The position numbers were made by a program, and so were the translations under genes. From Epichloe hybrida (Eukaryota > Ascomycota > Sordariomycetes > Hypocreales > Clavicipitaceae), in the NCBI GenBank assembly GCA_019022495.1, contig JAFEKR010000012.1, positions 248,001-312,000 on the forward strand: a stretch of DNA of 64,000 nucleotides. Reading direction: 5' to 3'. Under the pieces are notes generated by a model that saw only the letters and a program-made list of their open reading frames with translations, ran no database searches and was not told where the DNA came from. Shown in pieces: positions 37,566-50,186 of this stretch (position 1 is its first letter; each line of letters begins with the position of its first letter).

Positions 37566-40034
37566 GAGTGACCAAGTGCAAGTAGGCAGCCCCTGAGCTC
37601 ATGGACCTCGCCGACGATTGGTTCGCATCAGCAGGAACGATCAAGTTTCCGCCAACGGGATTTGAAACTGTTCGGACAGTATGAATTAAAGGGCTTTCAT
37701 CTTGCTCATTCATGGTGCTCTGGGGGAAGCTGGGAGTTATGGGTGTCTTGGTGACGGAAACTGGTGCAGCTTTTTCGAGCGATGCGCTCTGGGTGTTGTT
37801 CTCGGTGTCCTTCTTTAATTCCAGATTTGTGGTCTTTATGGGCTCGATCTGTGATCTCCGTTTACTTTTTTCTTCTGCAACAGCTCGCGAGAGGCTAGCC
37901 TCTTCACGAACATCATTCGATGGAGCAGGTAGGGCGTCGACATCGGAACCAGCAGCCTCGACTGCATTGGCCAGCGGGACTATAGTTGTTTGTGAGGCAG
38001 CAGCTTTGGTGGCAGCCAAAAGATCCTGGGCCGATACCTCTGCTTTCAAAACAGGTGACGAAGTCGTTGTGTATGCTGTATCTAGGTCCTTGGATGTATC
38101 TGTCTCTGAGACTCTGATAACGCTCTCGTCGGATCCAGGCACAGCGTTGGCAGAGAATTTGGAGACTGGCAAAGCAACATTCTCGAAACTTTCGCCATCA
38201 TCAATGGAGCCGCCCTGAGGATCCTCTGCAATATTGCTCGTCGTAGACAGCTCGGCTATGGTTGTAATGGGTTCGTTGGTCTCCTCGATGGCGGTCTCTG
38301 CTCGAAGATGGAATATTTCAGCTGCATTTTCCTTGGCGACAAACGTCTCAACGTCAATTCCGGTGCACTTGGAAACATCTTCAGTGGGGGTGTCGACCTC
38401 TTTCGGCTCGGTTTCCTCCTTGGCGTGAATAGTTTCATCGGTCGTTTCAGAAATTGATGATGCTTTGGTGGAATGGCCAGCTTCTGACGAGCCGACAAGG
38501 GGACTGGCAGGGTGCGAGTCTGAAGGAGTCAGGTCTGAGGTTTGATCAGCGTGAGTCAATGGCGTCAGAGTGTCCAAAACAACCCCAGAGTCATCTTTGC
38601 TCAGCGAGACGCGCTGGTTGTTCTTGTCGCAGTCAATTTCGGAGCTGATGATGGCCTCGTCGAGCACCTGTGTAGGATCATCCTCGGCATTGGTGATTTC
38701 ATCATCTCCCAAGAACTCGTCTGACGGTGGCAGTACGCTCATCTTCTTCTTCTTCTTTTCTCTAAGTTGCATGGCCTTCATCAGCCGGGCCTTCTCAGGA
38801 CTTATGGTCGGCTTCTTTTGTGCAGGCGCAGGAAGAGGAACAGAGTCGAATATCGAGCTCGAACTTGTCGTCGGCCGATCTTGACCGTCATCTGAAGCTG
38901 AGAAATTTAGACCGACAATCTCCTCTTGAGGTGACGATCCGGTAGTGCCGTCTTTTCCTTTGCTCTTCTTGCCTCCCTTCCCAAACAGTTTGAAGCCAGC
39001 CGGAATCGCAGACACAGGCCGGAAGTTACCTGCAGTTTGCGGTCGTGCGTTAGCATCAACTGAGGGCCGAGGGCCGAGCTTCACTCTTGGTTTACTATAG
39101 GAGTATGCGCCAATCGTGTAGACATCAGAGTCCGGTGAGGTTGGCCGTTCATTCACGCCGACAAACGGGGGTACGTCAGAAGTCGTGGCGGCGGCGAATT
39201 TACTATTTTCGGGTGAGGATGCCAGGTCGGAGTTGAGGGTAACCAGCTCAGCAGTTGAGGGTCTGTCATCTGCGGATTGGGGTCGGCTCTCGTCGGCGTC
39301 GTGGGTATACTGGCGTTTTGTAGCGCGTTGTTCATCCTCCTCCTCTTCAGCAATTTCCATTAGCCGTCTCTGGCGTAACGAGCTTGTCGAGGATGAAGTT
39401 GAACATGTAGCCGTGTGTAGGGAGCATGCTGCCGACAGTTTTGAATCCCCGAGTTCGCCGGCAGAGGTTATCTCAAAAACGGTATCATAGGGCAAGAATC
39501 GTTCACAAATGGCGTTGAAGTGGACCGCCACACGAGCTATTTACACATGAATGGCTTTGTTAGTTTGAATCTTGGCTCTGACGACACGTTGGGCTTGTCG
39601 CTCCAACCGCGAAATTGTTCTGTCTTCCGCCCTTATCCCAGCTCAGTGACCGGAGAAGTACATACCTTGTATGATTCGAGAGCAGTCTTCTGGCAGATAT
39701 TTGATAAGAACACTCCTCCTTCTATATTTTAGAAAGCCATAGAGGGGACTCGTCTCGTCGTATTCGGCAACAGCATTGCGCACTTCGACTATCCCCCCGT
39801 TACCACGACTCAGTACTTGTATCTCATCTCGGCCTTCGTATTTTAATAAAAACCTATTCGATCGTCAGGTGAGCTGTTCCTGAACACGCAACGCGAGCCG
39901 TCTAGAGCAAGCGCCATTGCATTGCTCCGAATCCCCATAGGAAAGGGTTTAGTTACATACCAGCCTCCAGGTTCAGAAGTTGCGGCCTCATGCGCTTCCA
40001 CCACCATGGGATCATCAAGCCCATTCAATGACAT
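36147..40034 (-). CDS. ADF-homology and PH-like domain protein
   Basis: Predicted 1,196-residue protein, four exons on the minus strand: 40,034-39,961; 39,853-39,666; 39,536-36,255; 36,193-36,147. The N-terminal ~135 residues (SLNGLDDPMVVEAHEAA, FLLKYEGRDEIQVLSRG, ETSPLYGFLKYRRRSVL, LPEDCSRIIQARVAVHF) match the actin-depolymerising-factor homology fold of the coactosin type. A long, disordered Ser/Pro/Glu-rich region with a polyglutamine run (about 37,536-37,566) follows. The last ~110 residues look like a PH domain (VNVQFPDNLLWKRR, RYHLSEFRPPNIPD, NSVVLEFIEGSGIQ). The final intron has an ACTAAC branch site; splicing it turns a dead-end tail into the expected LQTLQEAH ending. It probably links actin to membranes, an inference from the domains. 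Some databases label such proteins GPI-anchored, but no signal peptide or GPI site is visible. Confidence 0.82.
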
Positions 40035-42357
40035 GGTCCTCGTCGTATTTCACCGACCCGCGTCTGACGTAACTGATTCTTGTTTATCACTATTCGCTGG
40101 ACACAAAGGAGAAAGATGACGTGGAAATCGATGTCTAGAAGAGGGGGGTTTCGCGGAAGAATAATCGCCGTACCTCAAGTCTGGAGGATCCAATTCGAAA
40201 CTCGGGGGAAGGGGTTGCAAATTTGCAAGCGAAGCATGAACGCAGATTACGCAACGATCATGGGAGCATGAACCAAGCTAGGAACGATGAGCGCCTAGCA
40301 ATGAGAAAATAAACCAACAAGTATGAAGAGGACGGGCAATGAAGGGCAAGAAGATTATGATGCTTGTAGAATAAAAGAAGAACAATGACTCCGGGTGTAT
40401 CCCTTGTTGGTTTGGAGGGGCAGGGCCGGAATTAATAACGGAATGGGCGAGTTGTTTGCCCGCTGGTCCGCAATTCGCAGTGGATTCCCCTGCCGCAGGC
40501 GCTGTGTGTTACCAGGTAATCCGTATGTACAGAATATGTAAATATAATGTCGGTACTCCGTACGTCCGGAGTAGTAGCAGGTCGTCGATGTTGTCGCCCG
40601 AGACACGAAGCTGAAAATCAACGACTGTACGGAGTAGAACAGGAGTGAGCACGTTTTGTCTTCTTTCTCCTTCTCTCCTTGAAAAGTCGCCGGGGGTGGT
40701 AGCAGTTGGTAATTGGGGGCTTGTGCAACTAAGGCTGACCACGACAGCAAGGGTGTTCACCCAAGCTGAGCTGGACAAACACAAGGGAGGGAGGGTTTGC
40801 GAAAAAGGAAACAAGAAAAGAAAGGAACGGCTCCGAGAGGGGGTTCGGCAGTTGTAACTTGTCACCAAGGAACACCCAGCTGGAGCCAAGGGGCGAAAAT
40901 TGCTCAAAGAGAGGCAGGAAGGCAGGCAGGAATGCTGAAAAAAAGAAGGCGATGCTCGCCAAAGGCTAGGAAAAAGGAATGCAAGATTAAGCCCAGGGGC
41001 AGTGTGGATGAGTCTGGTGTGATGGTGATAGGTATGGGATGGGATGTTGTTGCATCGTTCAACATCCAAAGTTTCCAAGTGTGGTTGGTTTGTTGGTGCC
41101 CCGTGCCAGGCCAGGGTGGACGTGCTGCAAATTCCTGCAATGACCGCCGTGGCGCCCGGCGAAAGGGGGGCAGGCAGAGGCACCGCCAGACCCACCAGAC
41201 ACGACAGACAAAAGAGTCGTCAACGAGCACTAGTAGCACTAGTAAAGTGCACTAGTAGTTTTAGTTTTAGTTGCAAGCCACGCGCCAACGATGCTTGGGT
41301 CTGGTTCTTTTTCTTTTTCTTTTTCTTCTTCTTTTTTGTGGACGACCCCGGGTAGTGCCAGGGAGCCAGGGAAGGGGAAGGGGCTTCATTCGAGAATTGA
41401 GAGTCGATGATTTTTGACACAACAGACTCCAGAGTCCAAATTTCGTATCGAATCCTCGAATTCCCAAATGTACGACTCGGTTATTGCCTTCTGGGTAGGT
41501 AGGTGCGTACCCAGGTTGGGTTGCCGTTCAACACGCAAGCTCCCTAACCCAGCATACATTGTACATAAATCCGCGTCAAGACCAATACTCCATGATAACC
41601 GTGTCCCTAATAATAAGTCCCAGCCCACCCACCGATGTCACGGCTTGGCCGTTTTGGTTTGCGCCGTCTCAACGTGACCAAAACCTCCAATTTGTCCTTC
41701 CCCTAATAGCGCTAACCGGCAAGCCCCAATGAAAATAACGTACATATTACTTCTTGTCGTCATCGTTAAACCCCGGACTGAAAAGAGACTGATAAAACAT
41801 GGACAGCCCGAAGAGAACCCAGTAGCCAGCCTATCGCTGAGTCAAGTATGTGTATTCGCCAATCGACGGAGTAATTACAAGTCGGACAGCCAAATTCATG
41901 TGTTACTAAAGGCAAAGGCATTATATGCAAGACTGGCCACACAGACGCCGCTACAGTCAATCTTTGATGCACACTTTACCGCTATCCTTTTGATGAAGAG
42001 CACAAAATACGCAGTCAATGCGCTCGCTCTACTGCGACATCTTCGCAAGTGCAATCGTCAAGTATCATCTGCGGCACCTCTGTGTGGAAAATTACACCCA
42101 TTCATTGAGAGAAAGGTCTTCCCGGCATCTTATGGTATCGCGGCATATTGAATGAAGAAGAAAGGCCCGTTTAATGTCGAAAAGTCACAATCTCGGTAAT
42201 GTTGCATGGTAGACTTGAAAGCGTCATATTGAAGTCACATTTCGGGCTGCATTCTCCTTCCCCCAGGGTCGTCTCCGCTGTCATATCAAGTCATATGTAA
42301 ACAAGTACAGAGTAATGTGATAAGTATACCCACGACGCCTTCGTTTGCACGTATCCA
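40035..42357. other. Intergenic: divergent from ADF-H gene, downstream of PP2C
   Basis: 2.3 kb without a credible gene. Contains TACTCCGTA (40,554-40,562) and TACGGAGTA (40,628-40,636), a TTTTTCTTTTTC tract near 41,305-41,335, and ACTAGTAGCACTAGTAAAGTGCACTAGT-type short repeats near 41,228-41,256. Probably the ADF-H promoter plus the PP2C 3' region. Confidence 0.45.
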
Positions 42358-44225
42358 TCAATTCTTGGGCGCTCTAGGTTTTGCAGGCGCCTCAACTGTA
42401 GCGGTAGGTTCCTCGGCCTGGGCGGACACCTCCTCGGGGCTATCGTCTTCATCGTCCTCTGGCTCAGGCTCCTCTTCCACAGCTTCCTCCAACGTAGTCA
42501 CGACGAGCTCGTTTCCGTCGGTGAGCAAAACGTCATAACCGCGACCACTGTTGCTGCCGGATATCCCCACAGCCGGGGTGGTTCCTTCGGCTATCTGCTG
42601 CTTGGTTTCCGACACAATCTTCTCAGCCTCACTAATTTTTTCCAACGCATCGGCTCCTGGCTCAGCTTCCTTTTCGCCCCAATTCTTTGCTTGTGCCGTA
42701 CCGTTCGTCTTTTCCAAGCGAACAATCATGCAAGAGAGATTGTCGGTACTAAATCGGCTCAAGGCGTGGTCGACGAGTTGTTTGGACGCCGTGATGGGGT
42801 CTTGCACTTCACGAACCAGATCGACAGCGTCTTGGTCACTGCAAACATCCCATAGCTGCATGAATTGACCCGTTAGTGAACAAATATATATGTATTTGGG
42901 GTTGGAGTTGGAGTTGGGGGGGTTTGAATTCAGCTTACGCCATCGCACGCGATTATGATGAACTCATCGAGGTCATGTTGTATGACAGTCTCGGTCGTGT
43001 ACGGGTGTCCGGTCACGAGATCCTTCATGTACGCATCTCCTAGAGCACGAGTAACGGCGAGGACGCCATTCACACGGTTGTTGAGGATTAGGCCACCGGC
43101 GTTTGCGATCCGCTTGCCTTCGTTCTCGTCGCTTCCTTTGTGGTCGTAAGATAGTCGCAGGGCTTTGCCCCCACGACATAAAATAATGCGAGCATCCCCC
43201 ACGTTCGCAGTGTACAAGATACGCTGTCGAACCGTGGATGCCTTGCGTTTCGTATGAGTCGCAGCGTCAAGAGAAGAGGTTGAGGGGGTCCGCACAGGTG
43301 GGGAGGCAGCGACAGTCTTGTCTTTGTCTGCGGTGCTGGCCTCGTTAGACTTGGGTGGCAACTTGTTTGGAATTGTTGGAGCCGGTTTGTCTGTGGAAAT
43401 ACGATCCTCCCACCGTAAGAGCGCGATGGCAGCCGTGCAGCCACTGTTCTTCAGTGGAAGCTTTTCCAACTGTGCATCAACTGAGGTGAACGTCTGGTCG
43501 AGGAGCTCGGGGATCGGCATATTAGGATTCTTTCGTATGGTATCTTCGAGAATGAGATGGAGCTTCTTTCCACACCAGTCCGCAGCAAAAGTACCGGCGT
43601 GTCCATCAAAAATCGCAAAATATCCGTTATCGGATTCTACCATTTCCTTTCCAGTACCTTCCGATGCCCCCTTTTCCGGCTTGGATTTCGTCAAGGCATC
43701 AGCGTTGGCCGAGGGAGTAGCTATGAAGTTATAGAGAAACGCATGCGTGTCTTCCATAGTGCGACGGCATCTCTTGTTCCTATCTTCCCAGACGCCGACT
43801 CGAAATGTAGACTTGGGTCCTGGGCCCGACTCGCCAGCAGAGTTATTATGCTGACCTTGCGGTACAGCCAGGGCAGGGTCTTGTTTACCCAGCTTTTGTA
43901 GCGGGGTTTGAGTACTCAGCTCAGAGTTGTTTCGGCCAGATTGAGAAAAGTTCAATGTGTTTTTGGCCGAGGCTAGGAAGCTACTAGCCTTGCTGCCAAC
44001 GCCGCTACTCCTCCTCTTCTTGTCAATAGAACCACCATTATCATTGCGGCCAGGGGGGCTTCCATTGCCGCTTCGCTTTTCTCCGCTAGCAGAATGAACT
44101 GCAGCTGTCTTGATAGGGGCCGGTTCGCTGGCGTTGGGACTTGAGCCCGGGGAAGGTGACTTTTCTTCCGTCTTGGAATCGCTTTCTGTCTTGGATCCTG
44201 GAGAATTGGAGCTCCCACCAAACAT
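42358..44225 (-). CDS. ptc1: PP2C-family serine/threonine phosphatase (Ptc1 type)
   Basis: Predicted 594 residues from two minus-strand exons, 44,225-42,939 and 42,855-42,358, joined by an 83-nt intron that restores ACDGLWDVCSD. The first ~140 residues are low-complexity Ser/Pro/Gly. The PP2C core then shows its metal-binding and phosphate-binding motifs: [57 protein letters not shown] and [11 protein letters not shown] ~60-residue insert (about residues 290-345) separates two core blocks. The C-terminus is acidic ([16 protein letters not shown]). Yeast Ptc1 dephosphorylates Hog1 and other MAP kinases. The start is not certain: in-frame upstream sequence ([12 protein letters not shown]) looks like coding that could be reached from an upstream exon. 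Confidence 0.85.
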
Positions 44226-46302
44226 CCTATTCAGCAGGCTTCCTCCTTGGGAGGAGAGACTGCGCCGCTTGTTGCCTGCCAGCTTTGAGGAAGTAAGACA
44301 AAACTGGGATAGTTTGGTTGAGTTGTATCAACGGTGAGGGGGGGAAAGACCTTGGCACCGTTGAGGGCAGCAGTAATGGCAAAATGAACGGGCTTGATAG
44401 ACTCGAAACTCAAAGTCGTGAGATGAATTTTACTGTACAGAGGATTTCGACCCGATTCTTCTTATCAAGCGTAGTGATTGACGGAATTTGAAGCGTTATA
44501 AGGTCGGTTGCGAAACGAATGATACGGGAGAGTTGTAGAGTGTTCAGTACTTTGAATACGAGATGGTCAGTTGTTCTGCTGCTGAGGAAGAAAATCAGTG
44601 AGGCCCGTTACAGAAGGCAGCGGAGTGAAATGTAAATGAACTTGATGCCCGAAACGTTCCCAAGGTAGCTTCACCGCTATGGGACAGCGCGAAAGGAGCA
44701 CCCAGACAACAACCAAGCGCATGCCCGTCGAGCAGTTTGCTATCGCTGAAACACCATGACGCCCTGGCACGAAACCACAACTGGGTAGTTGAAGGCAAGA
44801 TGTATAGCAACAAAGCAAAAAGTAGTACAAACAGATGGTGTCAAGTGGACGCAAACATACGTTAGAGTGAGTGTCACCGGATGGGTGCGGCCGAGCTCTG
44901 CCTGACATAGCAGGTCAGACAAGGTTGCCAAAATCGCAACAGCCCAAGCAAGAATCGCTTCGGATACGGACAGGATTGGAAATGCCCGTCGAGAGCGCCG
45001 AGCTGATATCGAAGACAAATGGATGACAGAGATGGTGGTTGATGCCGCGAGCAGCCAGTGGCAGAAACGGATAATTACTGGTGGTTTGTGTCTTCGTTAT
45101 CTAGCGCCAGATTGAATGCAGGAGAAGCGTCGGTGGTGGGCGAGGCTATGGCGGGGATTTTAGGAGAGGGGCGGGGTCGCTGATGGCACATGGGACAACT
45201 GGGCTGACTGGTGACCAACCAGGGTCGAGTGATCTGGCTTTGGCAAAAACCATTGCCAACCAACCAGGTCGCGCTGCTCGTGTCGCACCGCCATGCCCCG
45301 CCAGCCACTCGGTCACTGGTCGGTGGGGCTGGTCGGTGGGGCTGGTCGGTTTGCTCCAAAAATACCTGCAGGGCAGCACTTCCCCGTAGCCCCGAGAGAT
45401 CCTTCCACGCACACCTGAATAGCATCAGTCGATCTTATGTAAAGGCCACGCGTCAGACAAGTAGCCCAAAAACAAAAACCAGGTATTTCGGAACGACTTT
45501 GTTTGGGCTCAATGCTCTTACTGCCCGTTGCAGATTTGTTTATCCGCATCACGACCCAGCTTGCTCTTGGTGTATTGGTAGTGATAAGCATCTCTGAGGC
45601 GAAGAGAGGCGAACAGAGGGGGAACTGTAGGTACCTACTAACTGACAACATTCTAAGCCAGACGAACACGATGATCAAACAAGGAAATGCGGCCTGCTTT
45701 TGTAACGTTGCATGTCCCAATATTCCAATATGCTTGACGTACGAGCCCGAACCTATTTATGGGAGCCTATCGAATCCTGCATTTATACCCCAAACAATGC
45801 CACTGATTCTCGCATTCTGGTAAAATTCAATGTGGACAGGCTGCCCATCCCTCACATCGGCCGCAGCATCGCTTCCCGGCTTCCCCTTTCAAAATGCCCT
45901 CATACGTTGAGTAAGAAAGGATTATGATTCGCCGTTGTGTTGACGGGTGTTTCGGAGCATCATGACGCTGCCGAGGCTTTCCATCCACTTTCGCAAGAAT
46001 ACTTCAGTCAGTAATTCCGGGTTTTATCGAAGTGCAGTCGCCCTGGCAAATCCGAAGAAGCTGTCGCCGCTTTGACGGGCAGACCTTTGGGATTGGCATA
46101 CAAAAGTGGCGCAATAGCGGTCGGAACGTGAACGAACAAGTCTGACATGTATTTCCAGCGTTTTGCTGGTCCTTGAGGAACATCGCTTTACCTGATTAGC
46201 GTAAACTAGACTGACACACGCAGAACGATCAGCCAACGTCTCTAAAAATCAAGACTCCGCAATGATTATGACACTTCTTCTCCGACTTCCGTTTCCGTTG
46301 TC
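44226..46302. other. Intergenic: PP2C upstream to Vps2 3' end
   Basis: 2.1 kb with no convincing gene. Repeats of GGTCGGTGGGGCT occur at 45,316-45,350. Small frames on both strands lack conserved features. It probably holds the PP2C promoter and possibly an upstream PP2C exon. Confidence 0.45.
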
Positions 46303-47221
46303 CTACTTCTTCAAGCTATCCAATCGTGCTTGTAGATCGTCGTCAACAGGATCGCCACCACTCCCACCTCCAACGGCCTGTGCGATCTTTCCTTCAGCGA
46401 TAGCTGGATTGCCTAATTCGTTGGGCGTCTCGCCCATCTGGAGGCAAAAAAAGTTAGGCCGAGTTCAAATTCGCGGGAGCGTGTTGCGGAAATGGACGGT
46501 GAAAACTAATCCTTACAGCTTGGCCAATGTCGACACCAATTTCTTCCAAGACCTGTTCAACTACTTCATCGCCTTCTTCTTCAACGCCAAAATCCATGGC
46601 GTCGTCTACCGCATCATCCATCATCTCCTGTCTCTGCTCCATAATATCGTTTTCTCGTTCAAACTCCATGGCGATCCGCTGTAGTTGGGGCAGGTTCATC
46701 GATTTATTCATGCTTCCCAAGGCCATCGTAGCCCCCTTCATCGCTTGCATCATTTGTTCGTTTGTTCGATATGTCTGTTTGAAGTCCACCAGGGTTAGCA
46801 GGGATGGGTAGAACCCCGAATGCGTAGACCTCCTTCTGGAGAGCAATTGAGTACCTGGAGCCGTAATGAAATCTTCTGTAGCTGACTGCGCATCGCAAAG
46901 AACTTCTCGATATAACGCCGCGTGCGAACCAAGTCCTTGGCCTGGATCTTGCAGGCACCCATCTGCCCATTCTTGGCGCTTGTCTTGATCTGTTGTATCA
47001 GCGTCTTCTCTTGCTTCTCCAACTTGACGCGCGTTTGGTCGAGTTCTCGGATCGCCTTGTCCAGCATGCGCTGGTTCTTGCGCAGACGCTCAGCGGGCGT
47101 CATTCGCTTTCCGAATGCCCATTCCAGGATCTAATGAGTTGCGTGGATTAGCCGCTCATAGTCGCTGCCGGGTGCAGGAAGCTAGAGGATTGCGGGTGGG
47201 AGGCTATCAACGTACATTCAT
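46303..47221 (-). CDS. vps2: ESCRT-III subunit Vps2/Did4
   Basis: Predicted 224 residues from four exons: 47,221-47,216 (just Met-Asn), 47,130-46,855, 46,774-46,517 and 46,437-46,303. The SNF7-family helical core is evident: NILEWAFGKRMTPAERLRKN at the start, long basic helices (KAIRELDQTRVKLEKQEK), then an acidic region (MEFERENDIMEQRQEMM, EEEGDEVVEQVLEEIGVD) and the C-terminal MIM1-like helix (DDDLQARLDSLKK) that binds Vps4. Vps2 caps ESCRT-III polymers and recruits Vps4 in multivesicular body sorting (family knowledge). The two-codon first exon is supported by a clean GTACGT donor, and introns carry GCTAAC and CCTAAC branch sites. Length fits the family. Confidence 0.93.
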
Positions 47222-47821
47222 GGCTGGTTTGGAGGGATTTTCGTCCCCGAATTAAATCGTCGCTACACACAGTGTCGCCCGGGAAGTTTTGGGAAACAGA
47301 AGCAGACACGAGCAAGTATACGCGGTCACTGTCGAGGTTACCTGGTCAAGATTAAGGAAGTGGTTTGACGTTGACTCAAGCTGCTGGTCGTATCATGTAT
47401 GTACGTAATGGCCACCGCCCAGGCGTCGCCAGCGGAGGCCGCTCATTCATTGGCTTGGCAGCCGCGGCACGCCAGGCGCTAGCAAGCTTAAACATGCGCT
47501 GAAAGTATAGAATAAAAGAGATCATGGCCGCAGTCCTTCTAATAAGGGTGCGCATCCTGTTTTTGGCCTAGTGGTTTCTCTTCAGAAAGCATCAGCGCTC
47601 AAACATTACATTTTATTCGCACCGTCAGACGGTTTGGCATAGTTGGGCTTTCTTAAGTCGATTCCAGGTCAGCAGAGGACCCCCCCTGTCAAAGCTGACA
47701 ACTAGCTCCTTCAGACTTCTTACGGCTCTATGACACGGGAGTGTTTTGACTTGACTCCAATTTGCACAGCTTGATCTGGGAAATCGCGTACACGCCCGTC
47801 TTTTTCCTCATTCCTCACTCC
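47222..47821. other. Intergenic: Vps2 upstream to adenosine-deaminase-like 3' end
   Basis: 600 bases of normal composition between two genes on the same strand. Nothing recognisable beyond the probable Vps2 promoter. Confidence 0.5.
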
Positions 47822-49131
47822 TCACTCAGTCCACATAATGTCGCGTAGTCGTTCCCTCTCTTTTTCTCCTCCGAAGATCCCATCAATTCCTTGACGAGCC
47901 AGGTGACATATTTGAGCACGGTCGAGGCTAAAGTGTTGGGCAACGAGCCGATACTCGTTCGATAGCGGGCTGCCAATCACGCCAACGTCATCCGTCTGAG
48001 TTGCTACTGTCAGCACTCACTGTGACCAAAAAGACAAATGTTCATGCAGCATGAACGATCTCAATGTAAAGCAAACATGCACTTACTGCCAGAGAAATCC
48101 TAGGTCTTTTCATCTCAAACCAGTGCTTGAAATGATGGTTCTGAAATCCACCATGAATCATTCCTGCCTGGACGTTGCAACTGAGGCAGAGCTCCAGGCA
48201 CAATTCCCTTTCTGCAATCTCCTTTTTGGCCGCGTCGTCCTCCCAAATTACATGTCCCAGTCTACCAGGGTTCCAGGAAAGCAGCGTGCGTAGCTCGTCG
48301 TACGAACCGCTGGCTTCTGCTTCCGCAAAATGGACGGTGATTCCTAACCCATTCGAGGCAGCCTGCTTGAATACGGGGCTAAACATGGATATCTCTCCCC
48401 CAGGACGAGCAGTTGGATCTCCGCACAAATCGACGCCCACGACACCAGGTCCTTCCTCTGAGCGTAGACGAGTTGCGAGAGAAAGAATCGACTCTGCCAT
48501 GGCTAAGGAATGGCGGCGGTCAACACAGAGAATCAACCGCGTATGCATCTGTGGATAAGTATTCTCGAAGTCTTTGATAGTGTCCAGCAGGAGTTGTATG
48601 TACATGTCAGCTGAAATGTCACTCGCTGCCCGCGGCGTGGTCCGCAACTCCAGATACACAACGCCATCGGCAAGAAAATTCTCCAGCACACTTCTTGTTG
48701 CATATTGGATGGATTTTTTGTCCGCCAAGAGATGATAAATGTAGTTGCTAAACAATGTGAAGAAGCTAAAGACGCCAGTATACATTCTTAGTCATGTTTA
48801 TGTTGTACCGTGGTGACCGTGTGTGGTCGGTCGCACAGAGGAGTGCAGCAGATACACTTACGCCTCAAGGTTGTAATCGTGCTTTCGGTCTGGCATCACC
48901 TCCAAGGGATCCTCTAGTTCTGTCTTGCCTGCTGCTTTCTTTCCTTTCCAGATCTCGTGGAGTGTCGTTCGGGACACGCTGCCTGTCAGGTGGGCGTGTA
49001 GCTAGATAAAAAAAAACAATCAGCTGCCATCCGATATGGTGAGGTTGAGATTGCCAAGACACTGCTGTGCTCAGCTGCAACACTAAAAAAGGCTTCCGTG
49101 CCTCGATCTTTGGTAGGCCTATATAGTCCAT
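47822..49131 (-). CDS. Adenosine-deaminase-like protein (ADAL family)
   Basis: Predicted 340 residues from four exons: 49,131-49,102; 49,001-48,862; 48,765-48,087; 47,995-47,822. The metal-binding HxH motif appears as LPKIELHAHLTGS, formed across the first splice. Later motifs are ELRTTPRAASD, VVGVDLCGDP, ITVHFAEAEASG, RLGHVIWED and TDDVGVIGSPLSNEY, with the catalytic Asp pair. ADAL proteins hydrolyse N6-substituted adenine nucleotides such as N6-methyl-AMP, salvaging modified bases (family knowledge). The first intron would use a GC donor (GAG|GCACGG); a GT donor 18 nt further on is possible but would insert six residues into the conserved KIELHAHL motif. Other introns are GT-AG. The start is the only in-frame ATG before the motif. 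Confidence 0.88.
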
Positions 49132-49605
49132 GACAACCTCGATATTTTGGAATATTTCACTATCAATGATAGTAGAACGACAAGCGTTGCTCACTGATCA
49201 GTTCGACACATGTAACATGTGAAAGTACAACCTAAGCTGACTGACCGCGGCCCAAAGTCCGTCTCGTCTCAAGGGTGGAGCCTCTAAAATCGTAGGAAAT
49301 TAGGTAGGCGGTGAAAACTCGCTGCATATGCTACATAATAAGCATACAGTCTAAACCCTAAATGATTTTACAACAACTACATACAAGCCCCATGCGGGGC
49401 GGTCACTATTAGCTCTAAGTGGCTGTAGTAAGTGAAGCTATTACATAGGGATGCTGTCTAAGTAGTCCTAGTTAAATGCATTTGTATATGATCTAAGGTG
49501 CCCTTCACCCCACTTAGTGCTATGGAGAGATCTGTCATTGGCCGGCTGCTCCTAGTCATGTACCTCCTGTAAATTCAAAGTTCAAACAGGGCTTATGTAG
49601 ACTGT

Positions 49606-49743
49606 ATCTCCTTAGACTCGGTCCACCTCGTGGAGCCACGTTAGCCCGGGGTCTATATGTATCCAATTAGATAAAAGTAAACTAGAGATACATACAGACC
49701 CTGGTTAACGTGACTCCACGAGGTGGACCGAGTCTAAGGAGAT
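49606..49743. repeat. Near-perfect fold-back (inverted repeat, ~57-bp arms)
   Basis: Left arm 49,606-49,663 and right arm 49,687-49,743 are inverted copies (core GACTCGGTCCACCTCGTGGA), separated by 23 bases. Four of the few differences (C/T and G/A) are transitions, plus a one-base length difference. The single strand would form a long hairpin. It may be a MITE-like fold-back element; no target duplication is clear. Confidence 0.7.
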
Positions 49744-50186
49744 GCTAAAGACCACAGTATATTAGTGCGAATTCACACTTATAGTCAGTCAGTCAGTTGG
49801 TCGGTCGGTTATTGATCTAGCTAGGTATCTGCTAGCTAGGGCTGAGTGCTTGTAGGTCTCAATTTCTGGCCCCTCTACCACGGAAATCAAGGAAGGAACT
49901 TATCCGGCTTCTCTGAGAGGAGGATAACAGCGATGCAATGCTTTGAGCATCACAGTCATCACGGAGGATTGATTTGGCCCTAATTAAAGGATCTCTGGAG
50001 GCGATTGACGGGGCTATCAACGGTCAGGGAGGCTAAAAGAGGTGGGATAACAAGGGGAGAAAAGAGGGGATTCAGCGGGGACACAAGGAACAGCAGGGCA
50101 ATCGAAGAACATCATCAACTTCACTGTGCTTGTGCTCGCAGATCAACAACTAAATAAATACACAAATATACGCCCTCCTTTAAACT

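Noticed and set aside
40509..41195. 228-codon minus-strand open frame upstream of the ADF-H gene
   Set aside because: Ser/Pro/Leu-rich translation of CT-rich DNA, with no family resemblance; probably chance.
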